From NCBI GenBank assembly GCA_012295275.1, contig CM022670.1, positions 29,775,938 through 29,839,937 on the forward strand: a stretch of DNA of 64,000 bases, given 5' to 3'. Made by a program: the position numbers and the translations under genes. The stretch is from Chrysomallon squamiferum. Lineage: Eukaryota; Mollusca; Gastropoda; Neomphalida; Peltospiridae. The notes beneath the pieces were generated by a model. The model had not been told where the DNA came from, ran no database searches, and saw only the letters and a list, made by a program, of their open reading frames with translations. This document shows, one piece after another, positions 27,663 through 38,858 of the stretch. Positions within the stretch are counted from its first letter, which is position 1, and each line of letters starts with the position of its first letter.

Positions 27663-28404
27663 CAGTGCTACCTCGAGTTATGAGTGCTCCAACTTACGAT
27701 TTGTCCGAGTTACAAGCAGTCGCCCGGTTGATTTTTTTTCCTTTTGAGTTACAAGCAAGCTTCAGCTTCGCCACCTCTAATTGGTGCAACAAACAACACA
27801 ATATCTGCCCATGATCCTGCATCTCACTTGTTTGCTTCATGTGGTTACCTCGCCGCAGAAGCATCTCTGTTGTGTTGTGCTCGCGTTTTGTGCAGTATTT
27901 TGCCAAATTTCCACAGATTGTAAGAAAATGAGTGCAAAGGACAGTGCTGAGAAGGAAAAGCGGATGATGTCCATTGAATTAAATCTTGAATTCACAGAAA
28001 CACATGAGTGAAGTGTGTGTCTGGTCGTATTAGTGTAGTACTTTTATATGTACCATACTGAAGCAGGAGTTGATAAAGGCTGTAACTCCAACAATATAAT
28101 TTCTAAGCTGCAGACCTCTGTTCATGAAAAAATGGAGAAACCCTAACCCTGTACACTTTACAAAACTAATTTATTTATTTCAATTCTCTTTTATTTTGTT
28201 TTTATACTGTATTTGTCATTTACAAATACATTTTTCTTATTTAAAAACATGTTACACAAAATTGGGGAGGTTTTTGGAGGGCTGGAACGGATTAATGGTA
28301 TTTCATTTAATTTCAGTTTGGAAAATTGGTTTGATATATACAAGCAAATTGAGTTACGAGTTTGGTCACGTTATGAATTAAATTCTTAACTCATGGTATA
28401 TATA
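27663..28404. mobile_element. Degenerate Tigger/pogo-like DNA transposon, copy 2
   Basis: This copy aligns end to end with the element at 18062-18782. It has the left terminus CAGTGCTACCTCGAGTTATG after TA, the same internal blocks (GAGTTACAAGC, TGGTGCAACAAACAACACAA, TTTGCTTCATGTGGTT) and a decayed right end. A transposase remnant beginning near 27928 reads MSAKDSAEKEKRMMSIELNL, resembling the start of Tigger-type helix-turn-helix domains, then hits a stop. It lies in the intergenic region between ARAP and VAMP7, in the same orientation as copy 1. Confidence 0.78.
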
Positions 28405-30867
28405 TAGATCATTAGATAAAGATGTATGATGAAGCAACATATACATTTACATGAATTAAGCATCAGTTTAATTTTGCAAATAATGTAAATAAACAAATAT
28501 AACGAATAATTAAAGAAGCATGAGCAAAGTTTGTAGAACATGTGTTGTCATAGTTACTGGACATAGAAATTATCATGTCTTACAATTCACAACTGAAATT
28601 CCAGACAGAGCTTATAATAAATATGAACAAAATGTTTGATGCTTTTTGTTTACTTATAATCAAGAGGAATTATCATTGTATGATCATTTAACTGTCTTAG
28701 TATTTTTGTTATAGATGACATTGGCAGTGTGCTTTATATATCTATATCTGTATCAATATATTTATATTCATAAAATAATAGTTTCTTGGGGAAGAAATTC
28801 TATCATTTTCCATGAATTTATTTCTTAATTATTGTTTTATTTAGCAGTGTTCATTGTTCATAAAATAATAATTTAGAAATAATAAATGAATAAATAATTT
28901 TTTACTTATAACTTTCATTTTAGAACTTGTATCTCTATAATTATTATTGGTCTCTCAAATACTTCTATTTTTGTGAAGGCTTGAATATTAAAAAATGTCA
29001 CCTGGAAATAGTATACTTAACTTTTTCACACAATTCATAAGCAAATTATTTATTTTTATCTACCACAAAAGTGGTTCATTTCCCTTTTAAAATCTCAGAT
29101 ATGCAAATATGGCAAACATTCATTAGACATATTTTCTATGAAGAGTTCAGTGCATAAGCTTTCTTAAGATGTTTCTGTATATATACCCTCCATACATAAA
29201 TATACACATATGTTCACGCACACACACACACACACACATCTAATAACTGTGTAGTCCCAGGCCTGTGTTACAAGTATAACAAAATAAACATTTAATTGAT
29301 AACATTTAATGCTGAAAGTCTTCTCCATCCACTACATAGATATATTTACAATCATTTTTGAACACTTCATTATTTACTGATTTATGCAAGCATCTTATTT
29401 ATATGTACATTACATTCAAATATCAACACAAGAGTTACTTATTGCATTTAACAAAAACCTCATAGCAATGTGAATGCACAGCAAACCAAAATTCAGACAT
29501 TTGCTGGATGATGAAGAAAGTAAAAATCTATTTACAGAATGATGATCAATTTACAAAACAACAGAGTTAAAAATAAGCATAAATGATATATTGGACAGTG
29601 GTTTCAATACATTTATTTTATTAATTGGTGTAAGTTACAATACCTAACGATGATGATTAAGTAAACTTTCATACATTTAAAATAAATAATTGTTCTCTTC
29701 AGTTGAAGAAGATTTTTAAGTGGCTATGTAGTAATTTATTAATGCATGCTGTTGTACTATATATGAAATCATATATCTGGCATGGTTCAGGTTCAACACT
29801 GGAGGGAGATTTTGCAGATATAGAAATATGTTAATAAAATAAATAAAAACTTTTGGTTCATATTCTTGTACAAATATTACGCAGGTTATAAACTATAATA
29901 ACCTCATGATTTGTTTAAAAAAATCTGACTAGCAGATATAAAATCTTTCCTTGAAAAGTCAAAAATTCTCTTTCAAGGACAATAGACAAAAGACTGTGCC
30001 TAAATGAAATTAGTTAAAACTAAGCAGCCCCCAAAATAAGCAAATAATGAAATCCTGGACAAACTTGCTTTGACAGAAAAAAAATATGTACTGCAATTTA
30101 AAAACTGTGATTTTCTCACTCAAGTATAGTTACTCATGTTCTGAATAATTTAAACAGAAAATATTTCAGTATCAATAAATAGGTCTTTTTTATTTTATGT
30201 AATTCAATAAAATAAGACGTGTGTGATTCACCTTCTTATTTGAAACAATTAATCAAAAAGGAAAATCACATATACATAATAACCCCTCCAGAAATAAATA
30301 TAAATATATGTTTTCAAGTCACACTTCACTTAAGATGTTTTGTGATTTTTCTCTTGAGCATTTAGAATTTAATAAACCAAATTATTTTTTGTGTGTGTGT
30401 GTGTGTGTGTGTGTGCGTGCATGTGCATTTGATCAAATAGGGCCTTTGTTCGAGTGTCTGAAAATGAAATAAGTAAAAAGTAAATATTAATTATGAGGCT
30501 TTTTCAGTAATCATTGGGCAATTCATTTCAATAAAGTAGTTAGTTAAATAAATAAATAAATGGAGACAAATCAAAACAAAAAACAATTCTACATTTACAA
30601 TTTGAAAGTCGTGGAATGTATTAAAACCTAGGATAAAACAAATAATGACCATTAAATTACATTGGTTTTGAAAGTCTCATATATTGTTTATTTTTTTTTT
30701 TTATTATATTTTTATCTTTTTAATTAATTAATATATTTGTTTATTTATTATTATTTAATAACTTTTGCTTTTAACAACAACAATATAATTCATAAGGGAA
30801 AACCTGCCACTTTTATCATTTTAGGATCCTGAGATAACTAACATTTCAGTGCCAAACACATTATCAG
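28405..30867. other. Intergenic stretch between ARAP and VAMP7
   Basis: AT-rich DNA with short CA/GT tracts (29218-29239, 30391-30415) and no open frame, RNA gene or transposon that I can support. Part may be transcribed as VAMP7 3' UTR if the first poly(A) signal is bypassed. Confidence 0.5.
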
Positions 30868-30880
30868 TTTATTTAATTAT
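30761..30880. repeat. Dispersed repeat, copy A
   Basis: A block containing AATTCATAAGGGAAAACCTG, TTTTATCATTTTAGGATCCT and GAGATAA is shared in the same order and orientation with 36410-36510. Both copies follow a T/A-rich simple-sequence stretch. The family is unknown; no terminal repeats were seen. Confidence 0.65.
30868..30873 (-). terminator. Candidate VAMP7 poly(A) signal AATAAA
   Basis: This is the first AATAAA on the minus strand after the VAMP7 stop codon at 31933, giving a 3' UTR of about 1.1 kb. ATTAAA-type variants occur earlier, so a shorter 3' end is possible. Confidence 0.4.
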
Positions 30881-31932
30881 TTTTTGCTTAAAAAATATAG
30901 ATATATAAATAAGAAGTCAACAGCAGAAAATGTGAGAGAATTTAAAACTGTGAAGAAAACAAATCCAAAGAATTAGTAAGTCTAAAATTATGAAGACACA
31001 ACAGAAGAAATTGTAAAAATATATTAAAACATATTTTAAAATTCCTCAGTGTGAATAGAATGCAAAATCATAAAGTTTACAAAATTTTCACACTTATTTT
31101 AATTTTACAAGATAATTATAGATAAAAGGAAATGCCAGAAACAGCTTAAAAAAATGTTCCTGTAGGTTTCAAAATTCTATTCCAACAGTTTCATTCTCTT
31201 ATATGTAATAAAATATAATATGTATATACATATGAGGATTTCATTTCAATAACACTTTTAAATACTCAGTATATTATCTTTTCTCATTTTGAATATAACT
31301 GTAATTATCAAATGGTTATAAAATATTGAATGAAATAAAAACAAAGAAATCCACAATTTTATAGGTACAGCCTATTTGGGAATTTACTCTTATAAACTGT
31401 TTGAAATTTCATTATACACCTGAAAATTGAAGTTTAAAACTTGGAACTGTTTTTTATCTGTAATGCCAAAACAGCTGACCTTTAGATAAGACCATGTTTA
31501 CTCTCTACCATCAGAACAAGATACATTAATAATCAAACATTTCCTATATTTGTTTCTGGAAATGTATGAATGGATAAAGATATACCTCTTCTTGATAAAC
31601 ACATAAATTATTTCAGTAACATAATCAGAATATATAAGACTTAATTATGTCAGAGAAAACACTACCATAAAAAAGAAAATTCCAAACAATGGATTTAAAT
31701 AATGAATAATATCCCTTCAAAACCTACAAATGGACAAGTTTTTCGTGGATGTTTTTTCTCTTCTTTTTTTTTGTTTATATCTTTATCAAAATGTTTTTTG
31801 TTTTTTTTTACGTTACTTCAATCTGTCATCAAATGTCATATCTGCTGATTATTTCTTTAAATGTTTTGACTCCTCAGAAAAAGAAAAGAAAAGTCTCTCT
31901 ACAGGTAACCAGTACCCAATTTTGTTAGTCCA

Positions 31933-34900
31933 TCAGGTGCAACTGGGCCAGTTGAGTCCCCCACATGCCGCTGAGACGATGAAGTAAATAATAACCTGAA
32001 GTAAAACAAATTAAAATCTCATGAAAATATTTATTTGCTTATAATTGAAAATATTGTCATAGGAGAGGAAGAAAAGAGAGTTAATTCATGTTATAATAAA
32101 ATTCATGTTATTATTATTTTCTTGAATGGACAAATCACAATTTAGCTAAGGACATGAAAATTCAGTCCACATGAATAACACAAAGGGAGCTTTTATGTAT
32201 CTTCCCATGGACAGAAAAGCTCTTATACTGGTTATGGATTAAATGGTTGGAATGGCAACTAAACAGTTATAACTATGAAAGTTTGATCTTGTGACATATC
32301 TCTCTTTCTACAAAGATATACTCACTCTAAGTACTAGAGATATACTTACTTACTTTTAGTGCTAAAAATAAACTTAATTACTCTTAGTACTAGAGGCATA
32401 CCTTAAAATGTGTACTGTTGTTAATAATATTGATTTACAGTACTTACTATCAGTAGTATAGTATACTTAATATCAGTACTAGATATATACTTAATATCAG
32501 TACTAGATATATACTTAATATCAGTACTAGATATATACTTACTATCAGTACTAGAGATATATTTACTTTTACCACTAGATATATACTTATTCTCAGTACT
32601 AGATGTATATACTTACTATCAGCCCTGGAAATATACTGTTATCAATACTAAAAGTATAATTACTATCATAGCGATATACTTGACACCAGACTAGAGATGT
32701 ATTTACTATCAGTACTAGATATATACTTACTATGAGTTCTAAACACATATTACTGTCATTACTAGAAATATAATTACTATCATCAGTACCAGAGATATAC
32801 TTGACACCAGACTAGAGATGTATTTACTGTCAGTACTAGATATATTCTAATATCAGTACTAGACACATACTACTATATATACAGTATGTCAGTACTAGAG
32901 ACATAGAGAATACTGTAGATGTACCTACTATTTGTACAACCAATATACTTACTATCTGTACAAAAGATACTTAGTATCAATACTAGAGACATAGTTACCA
33001 CCTTTACTACAGATAGAGTACTATCAGTACTAGATATACTTACTATCGGTACAAAAGATACTTAGTATCAATACTAGAGACATAGTTACCACCTTTACTA
33101 CAGACAGAGTACTATCAGTACTAGATATACTTACTATCAGTATTATAGACATGCTAGTATTAAAACTAGAAGTATACTTACTATCAGCACTAGAGCTATT
33201 ATCACAGTTAATTTGATGTTCTTCCACCACAGAGACCTAGCAAGACTTCGACTGGTTTTCTTGAATGAGACAGCCTGGAAAAGAAATTTAATACTTTAAA
33301 TAATTAATATATTCATTTATTGATCTGTTTGCAAATAGTTGTGAAGAAATCTGGTGTTTGTCGTAGTGCGCAGATTTACATTAGTTTAAATATTTAAATA
33401 TTATTTTAATAAGAGTAAAAGTATTGCTGTAGTAATCAGTAACAGTCTGGCAATAGTAAATATGACAGTACTCTTGGTATTGTAATATTTAACAATAAAT
33501 CTAACCTTTAAAAAAATACAATATCAGATCTATCTAGATCATATCATTTCATTTTAACAGTACTATTAGTTCTACAAGAAGTTCTTTTGCATAGTCATGT
33601 ATCACTTAAGATTGTGAACATCTTTTCAAAGCTAAAAGTAAAAATGAAAATGAACAGACATCTTTACTAACATTTGACTGAAGATCTTCGGTTTTGTCAA
33701 CTAAAAGCTCAAGTCTTTCACCTCGTTCTGCAATTTGATCTACATTGGAATAAAGAAATAACTCATTAAAAATATCTTAGTGGTCCTCTTTTGTTGCCAT
33801 TCTGTTTTGTTTTGTTGGCTTTTTATTGCTCATTTCAAAAAAAACTCCATGACAGAAACTGAACATTAAATATTAAAACAAAAATGAATTTTAATGTAAT
33901 TCTGGAATAAAGAAATAATTCACCATCATCAGATTCTGTTTTGTTTCTTGCTACTAAAAAGAAGTCATATTACAACTGAATGTAGAACACAATAAAAGCC
34001 AGGTAGGAAATAATTAATTTACAACTAAGTAATAATCACAATTTATCAATATTCCGTAAACAAAACAAAATTAAATTTACAGTATTTAAGCATTTTAAGA
34101 AAAACAAATAATGAAGTGTTTATTTTTTTGTGATATGCACTGACCAATATTCTTCACCATAATTCCTTTAAGTTCATCTACTTGATCTTCTACTTTGGTC
34201 AGCTGGTCTGGTTTTTCTTCTGTGAAGTATCTCTAAAACAAAAGCAAGCACAACTATGCAGATTAGTTTTATACAACAAGAGAAACATCCAACAATAACT
34301 ACCACAATAAAATACCTTTTTAATCAATAAACAGCAAAGTATTATATTACCCTAGAGTTATAGGAAAATAATAAATAATATTTTAAGTGTTTACTGTCAA
34401 CACTGTCAAATGTGCCAATAATTTGTTTTTAAATATTCTAAATATGACATCAGCCGAATTTTCAAACACCAAATTATATTTAAAATCCCTTGTTTTGTTT
34501 TTTCAGTGTTTTAAAAAGACACTGCAATGATACAACTGTAAATCTAGATGTTGTTTTAAACTGGATCTATTTACCATTTGTGATGCCATGGTCCTTGAAA
34601 ATTCACTGTTCATGGCAAATGGCAGGGCAGTCTGTGCTCTAATGCCATACTGAGTCTGAAATCTGAAACACAAGAAAATGAGAACAAAAGTAAATGAACA
34701 AATCATAAACATCTAAGAACAGTATAAATAAAAAATGCACAAGCCAAATGATGTCTAATTGTTCACTATAATGACTGATATTTTAAAACAAATTTGTGTT
34801 TATACAAAACAAATTCTTTAGTTGTTAAAATCAGCAAACCTGGTCATCAATGGAATTGAACTGAAACAATTCAAACCTAACCATTGAGGTTTAATTCAAA

Positions 34901-36176
34901 AACTTATTATTTAATTATGTTTATAATCTAAAAATTCTTACATGTTATAAATGTCAGTCATTTCAAGTACATATATAAAATATCACAAGTGAATTTATCT
35001 GCTTTCATTATAGAAGGAAAATGTACCAGTTCAAATTAGCCCACTAAAGTTTAATTCAAGAACTTATTACTTAATATAAAATTATATTTACAATGTAATA
35101 ATTTTTATATCAGCTTAATTATATACTTCAGGACTTTATGTAGTAATAGACTTTAGAAAAAAATTCATTAATTTAAGTAACATAATTGATTATAACAAGA
35201 CAAACCTCCTTTTAATTTCATTAAGAAACAGAAATGCCCTTGATCTTTCAAATTCCTGAAATAAAAAAAGAGACATTAATTAAGATGTTACCAAGAATTA
35301 ATTAACCAAAAAGGAAGAAAAACAAATAAATAACTGGTAAAATTTATAAGCTGAGTAATTATGCTAAAACATAAATATTTATATATGTACACATTTCAAA
35401 AATATATTATGAATGTAAATGTATTACAATTTAAAAAATTTGCATTAATCACAGAAACTAATGTAAAAATGTGTTAGCAATAGTAAAGCAATATATAATA
35501 ATAACTGGAAGAAATTAAATAAGTGGAATGATAGAGATTGAGAACTTTAACTAATTTTCAAAACCTGGAGGGAATTTGTTTATCATGACTTATTTTATTG
35601 TTTTTATATATATAATGAAAGATTATATATATACATAACTCAATGAATCATTTTTATCTTTGTAATATTATTAACATATTATTATTATACCTAATAGTAC
35701 ACAACAGTCATTAAGATGACATTCAATACTATATAGTTTAAATCATCATTATATCCATTTAATATGTACTTACATCATCTGTTATACACAGATATATAAT
35801 GCTGTCTTCACAAATGAAATGGAACAGGTAACTGTATATATATATAAAAAAAAAAAAAAAATAGCATGTGTAATTAATAATAAAGAGAGAAATTAATATG
35901 AACTATGACTATATGTCCTCATGCACACACATTGTTTACAAATACATTACTTATTTTTGTTTTAATCATAGTTATTATTTATGTAATTTACATAACAATT
36001 ATTAGCAAGTCAGTATTTTATGATATATACCTTCCATGGGAATATGTTAGTTTTGTGTTATCAGGACCAATTTTTGCAAGAATCTGCTCAGTGACTTCTG
36101 AGAAGTTTCCTGCACAACTGGCATACTTAGCAAGAACTGTTGGACCCCGAGCTACCACTGCATACAGCAATGGCAT
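31933..36176 (-). CDS. VAMP7: VAMP7, longin-domain R-SNARE
   Basis: This vesicle SNARE acts in fusion of late endosomes, lysosomes and secretory vesicles. Eight coding exons in transcript order are 36176-36031, 35831-35774, 35255-35206, 34662-34575, 34232-34145, 33739-33672, 33274-33182 and 31995-31933. All are GT-AG and in phase, giving 217 residues (vertebrate VAMP7 is about 220). The longin domain is residues 1 to about 110 (MPLLYAVVARGPTVLAKYAS, LTYSHG, YLFHFICEDSIIYLCITDDE, RAQTALPFAMNSEFS). The SNARE motif is about 127-185 (DQVDELKGIMVKNI, then AERGERLELLVDKTEDLQSN), with the zero-layer Arg at 149. A juxtamembrane SFKKTSRSLAR is followed by the transmembrane segment (about 187-206) and a short luminal tail ending GGLNWPSC-Thr, very like the vertebrate CGG..WPSC ending. 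The start codon follows a splice acceptor (exon edge 36181), so the leader is on a separate upstream exon. The intron before the last exon holds an unusual minisatellite. Confidence 0.97.
32330..33181. repeat. VAMP7 intron minisatellite derived from a splice donor
   Basis: A degenerate repeat of about 20-26 bp has the consensus AGTACTAGATATATACTTACTATC on the plus strand, that is GATAGTAAGTATATATCTAG TACT on the transcribed strand. The real boundary of the exon at 33182-33274 reads CTCTAGTGCTGATA|GTAAGTATAC, so each full unit resembles the exon end plus its 5' splice site. At least nine perfect GTAAGT copies follow the genuine donor. A 91-bp higher-order duplication is visible (CAAAAGATAC at 32961 and 33052). 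Confidence 0.85.
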
Positions 36177-36409
36177 TTTACCTGAAAAATATATATTTTT
36201 AAAAGTCAGTTATATTTATAATTAATGAAAATTCTTAAAACTGGATTCCTCCTTAACTGGTATTCTTTTTAGAGTGTTGGACCTGACACTGCTCTGTTTT
36301 GAGAAGTATAAAGTTTTAACAAAAGGATATAAACAATGATGGCAAATGTCACCAGTTTATAAACACTTTCATTCATCAGGATTACTCTTTTATCTTTATT
36401 TATTTATTT

Positions 36410-36510
36410 AATTAGTTTAATATATAATATGTTACAATAATAATGTAATTCATAAGAGAAAACCTGCCAGAGTTTTATCATTTAAGATCCTCAGGTAAAT
36501 AATATTTAGT
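36410..36510. repeat. Dispersed repeat, copy B
   Basis: It shares AATTCATAAG.GAAAACCTGC, TTTTATCATTT and GATCCT with 30761-30880 in the same orientation. It lies in the VAMP7 leader intron. Confidence 0.65.
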
Positions 36511-37551
36511 GAATATACATTATATATGTTGTTGTTTTTGTTGTTGTATTTTTCTGTTTTATTCACTTTTTTGTTTTTTTAATTTAAACTAATGATATTT
36601 CATGCACAAAAATAATTAAATAAATAGTGTAAACCCTCACGTTTTATTTCTAACTTTCAACCAATTTTTAATGATAATTAAATATGGCAATAAAAAAAAT
36701 ATATGCTTATGAAGACATTTGAAGGAGTTTGTTGTTGTGGTTTTTCCTCTTAATCATAAACCAGACTCTGTTAATGTGTTATTATTCTTCAGTATTTACA
36801 TTTTAAGTGTTGTTGGGTTTTTTGTTTGTTTGTTGTTGTTTTGTTTCATCTCATAATTTCCAGTGACAATAAAACAAGGTAAACCATTGTTATAAACCAT
36901 GAGTACCAATGTATTTTTAAAACAAATAACAAATTTATTTTCTGGATCACAAAGGAAATTAGTGTTTTCAGCTGATTGAAATATTCTGGTATTTTAATCT
37001 ATTTATGTGCGTTATTACACGAAAGTAATAAAATAATAAACGGTGTATTAGTCATTACAATGGACAGTGTACTGTAAGAATAAAAGTATGACCATATAAT
37101 GATATATATATCATTATTGCAAATTGCCCTGTTCAGACTATATTGTATACAGTATTATGAATATACTCATGCATGAAAAGTATTGAAGTAACAAGTTACA
37201 ATGGCGAGTGTGGAATTTATAGTGTTACTGATGTAACGAATGTTAAAACTATAACGAGTAACTATATGTCCAAGTCTTAAACGCTGTAAAGAAGACAAGA
37301 AACTATATAAGAGACCTATGTCAAACTGTAAATGCTACAAGCAATAAAAGCGATGCTATCTGCTGCTCAAAACAGAAGCACACACTGCGGAGCTGGATGC
37401 GGTTTTTCACTTTTTGTTATTTGAATTTTGATGATGCTGATTCATATATATTATATTTATATTCGGCCATTAACTTTTTATTAAAATAATGCAGTACAAT
37501 AAAAAAAAATTTAAAGATAAGAAAATATATATTTGTTAAGTGAATATCTAC

Positions 37552-37660
37552 CTTTCATCTCGAAGCTAATGCTTGTGCTACGTCTGAAGCTAAAACCTTG
37601 ATTATTTCCGTGTTTATCAGGAAGTGACGGTGAAAGCTAATCATGTGAGTTTTTTCATCT
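37552..37660 (-). promoter_or_regulatory. Inferred VAMP7 leader exon and promoter
   Basis: On the minus strand a donor GAAAG|GTAGAT (exon edge 37552) would join a leader exon to the acceptor in front of the VAMP7 start codon (exon edge 36181). The upstream edge has CpGs. Reading the plus strand it carries AGGAAGTGACGG (37619-37630), an ETS-type core next to a CRE-like half site. The 1.4 kb between leader and coding exon is AT-rich intron with one dispersed repeat. Confidence 0.5.
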
Positions 37661-38562
37661 CAAACCGAAACACAAACAAGGGCAGCAGATCCTGACAATA
37701 ATATAATTACAACCTCGGTAACAATAATACTATTGTATAATCTTACGTAAATTGGCGTAAATTGATTCACGGGAAAACTACATTGTTATTTCTTAAAATG
37801 ACTGAAATTGCCAGATGCAGGCCATATCTGTGCGTTGTTTTTCTATTTCTTCCAGTATTATCTATAATGTGTAGTCAGATATTTTTGAATTATTATAATA
37901 TATTGGCTGTAAACATGTTCTGCTATCACTTGGGAACAAAAAAACAAAAACATTGCTACAATAACAATGAACAAAAACAAAATACATTTGATAACATACT
38001 AATTATTTAGATCTCTCTGACATGACATCAGGACTTTTTACAAATCCATATATGTGTGAACTGTCATGTGTGTGTGTGTGTGTGTGTGTATGCATTTTAA
38101 ATGTATTATCTTAGTCCATTACATATGTATACTCACCCACATACATGATACCCCTTCAAAACTGGTGAACTGAAACCAAAACTTTATTTCATAGGTTTTG
38201 GATTTGCATGGTCTTGCACTGTTTGAAACTATGTTCCTATTGGTTTTCGTTTTGAAGTATGGTGATACTGAAGCTTTATTGGCTATCCATTTATTTCATA
38301 ATTACAAATAAGAAACAACATTTTGATGTTTTGCATTAACAATTTAATGCAATCTTTAATACAATTCAAATACTGCATGTTAATTTTTAAACACACACAC
38401 GCTGTGATTGTCTAAGAACTAGGTGTTTTACAAAGTCTTTTCATTAAAAACAATTTGCTTTACATTTCCTTATTTTTTAAAGTCAGCAAAGATCTTACTA
38501 TGTATGTAATTTCATGATATATTAAAACTTAAGTACAAAATGTAATGTATGTAAGCAGAAGT
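37661..38562. other. Short intergenic gap between SUPT7L and VAMP7
   Basis: About 0.9 kb with a (GT)n tract at 38068-38090 and otherwise AT-rich unique-looking DNA. The 82-codon open frame at 37762-38010 has no recognisable domain and no splice context, and is not called. Confidence 0.5.
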
Positions 38563-38572
38563 TTTATTTATT
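38563..38572 (-). terminator. SUPT7L poly(A) signal, two overlapping AATAAA
   Basis: On the minus strand AATAAATAAA lies about 290 bases after the SUPT7L stop codon. It is the first strong signal downstream of the final exon. Confidence 0.6.
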
Positions 38573-38858
38573 AAAGATCCCACATCTTCTTCACCATTTC
38601 ACTGTCAGTGAATACCACATAATGTTGTTTTTGTTTAAAGAAGTCTTGGACTTTCTTTCCTTTTTATTCTTTTTTTTTTGCCTCTGTGCATCACAGCATT
38701 TGCCAACATTATTTGTAGATGTGTTATATAAATCTTCTCTTTTACACAGAGCATTGGATATTTGAATATTTTGTATTAATATGGATGTTCAGATTTAGCT
38801 GCAGAGTATCAGCTGTTCATTAAATTTGTTGCCTTTTGTATGTTATTCTGTTCAGATC

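Noticed and set aside
33030-33230. 66-codon minus-strand open frame overlapping VAMP7 exon 6
   Set aside because: It is a different frame over the exon end and the minisatellite; the SNARE frame is fixed by conserved residues and splice phases.
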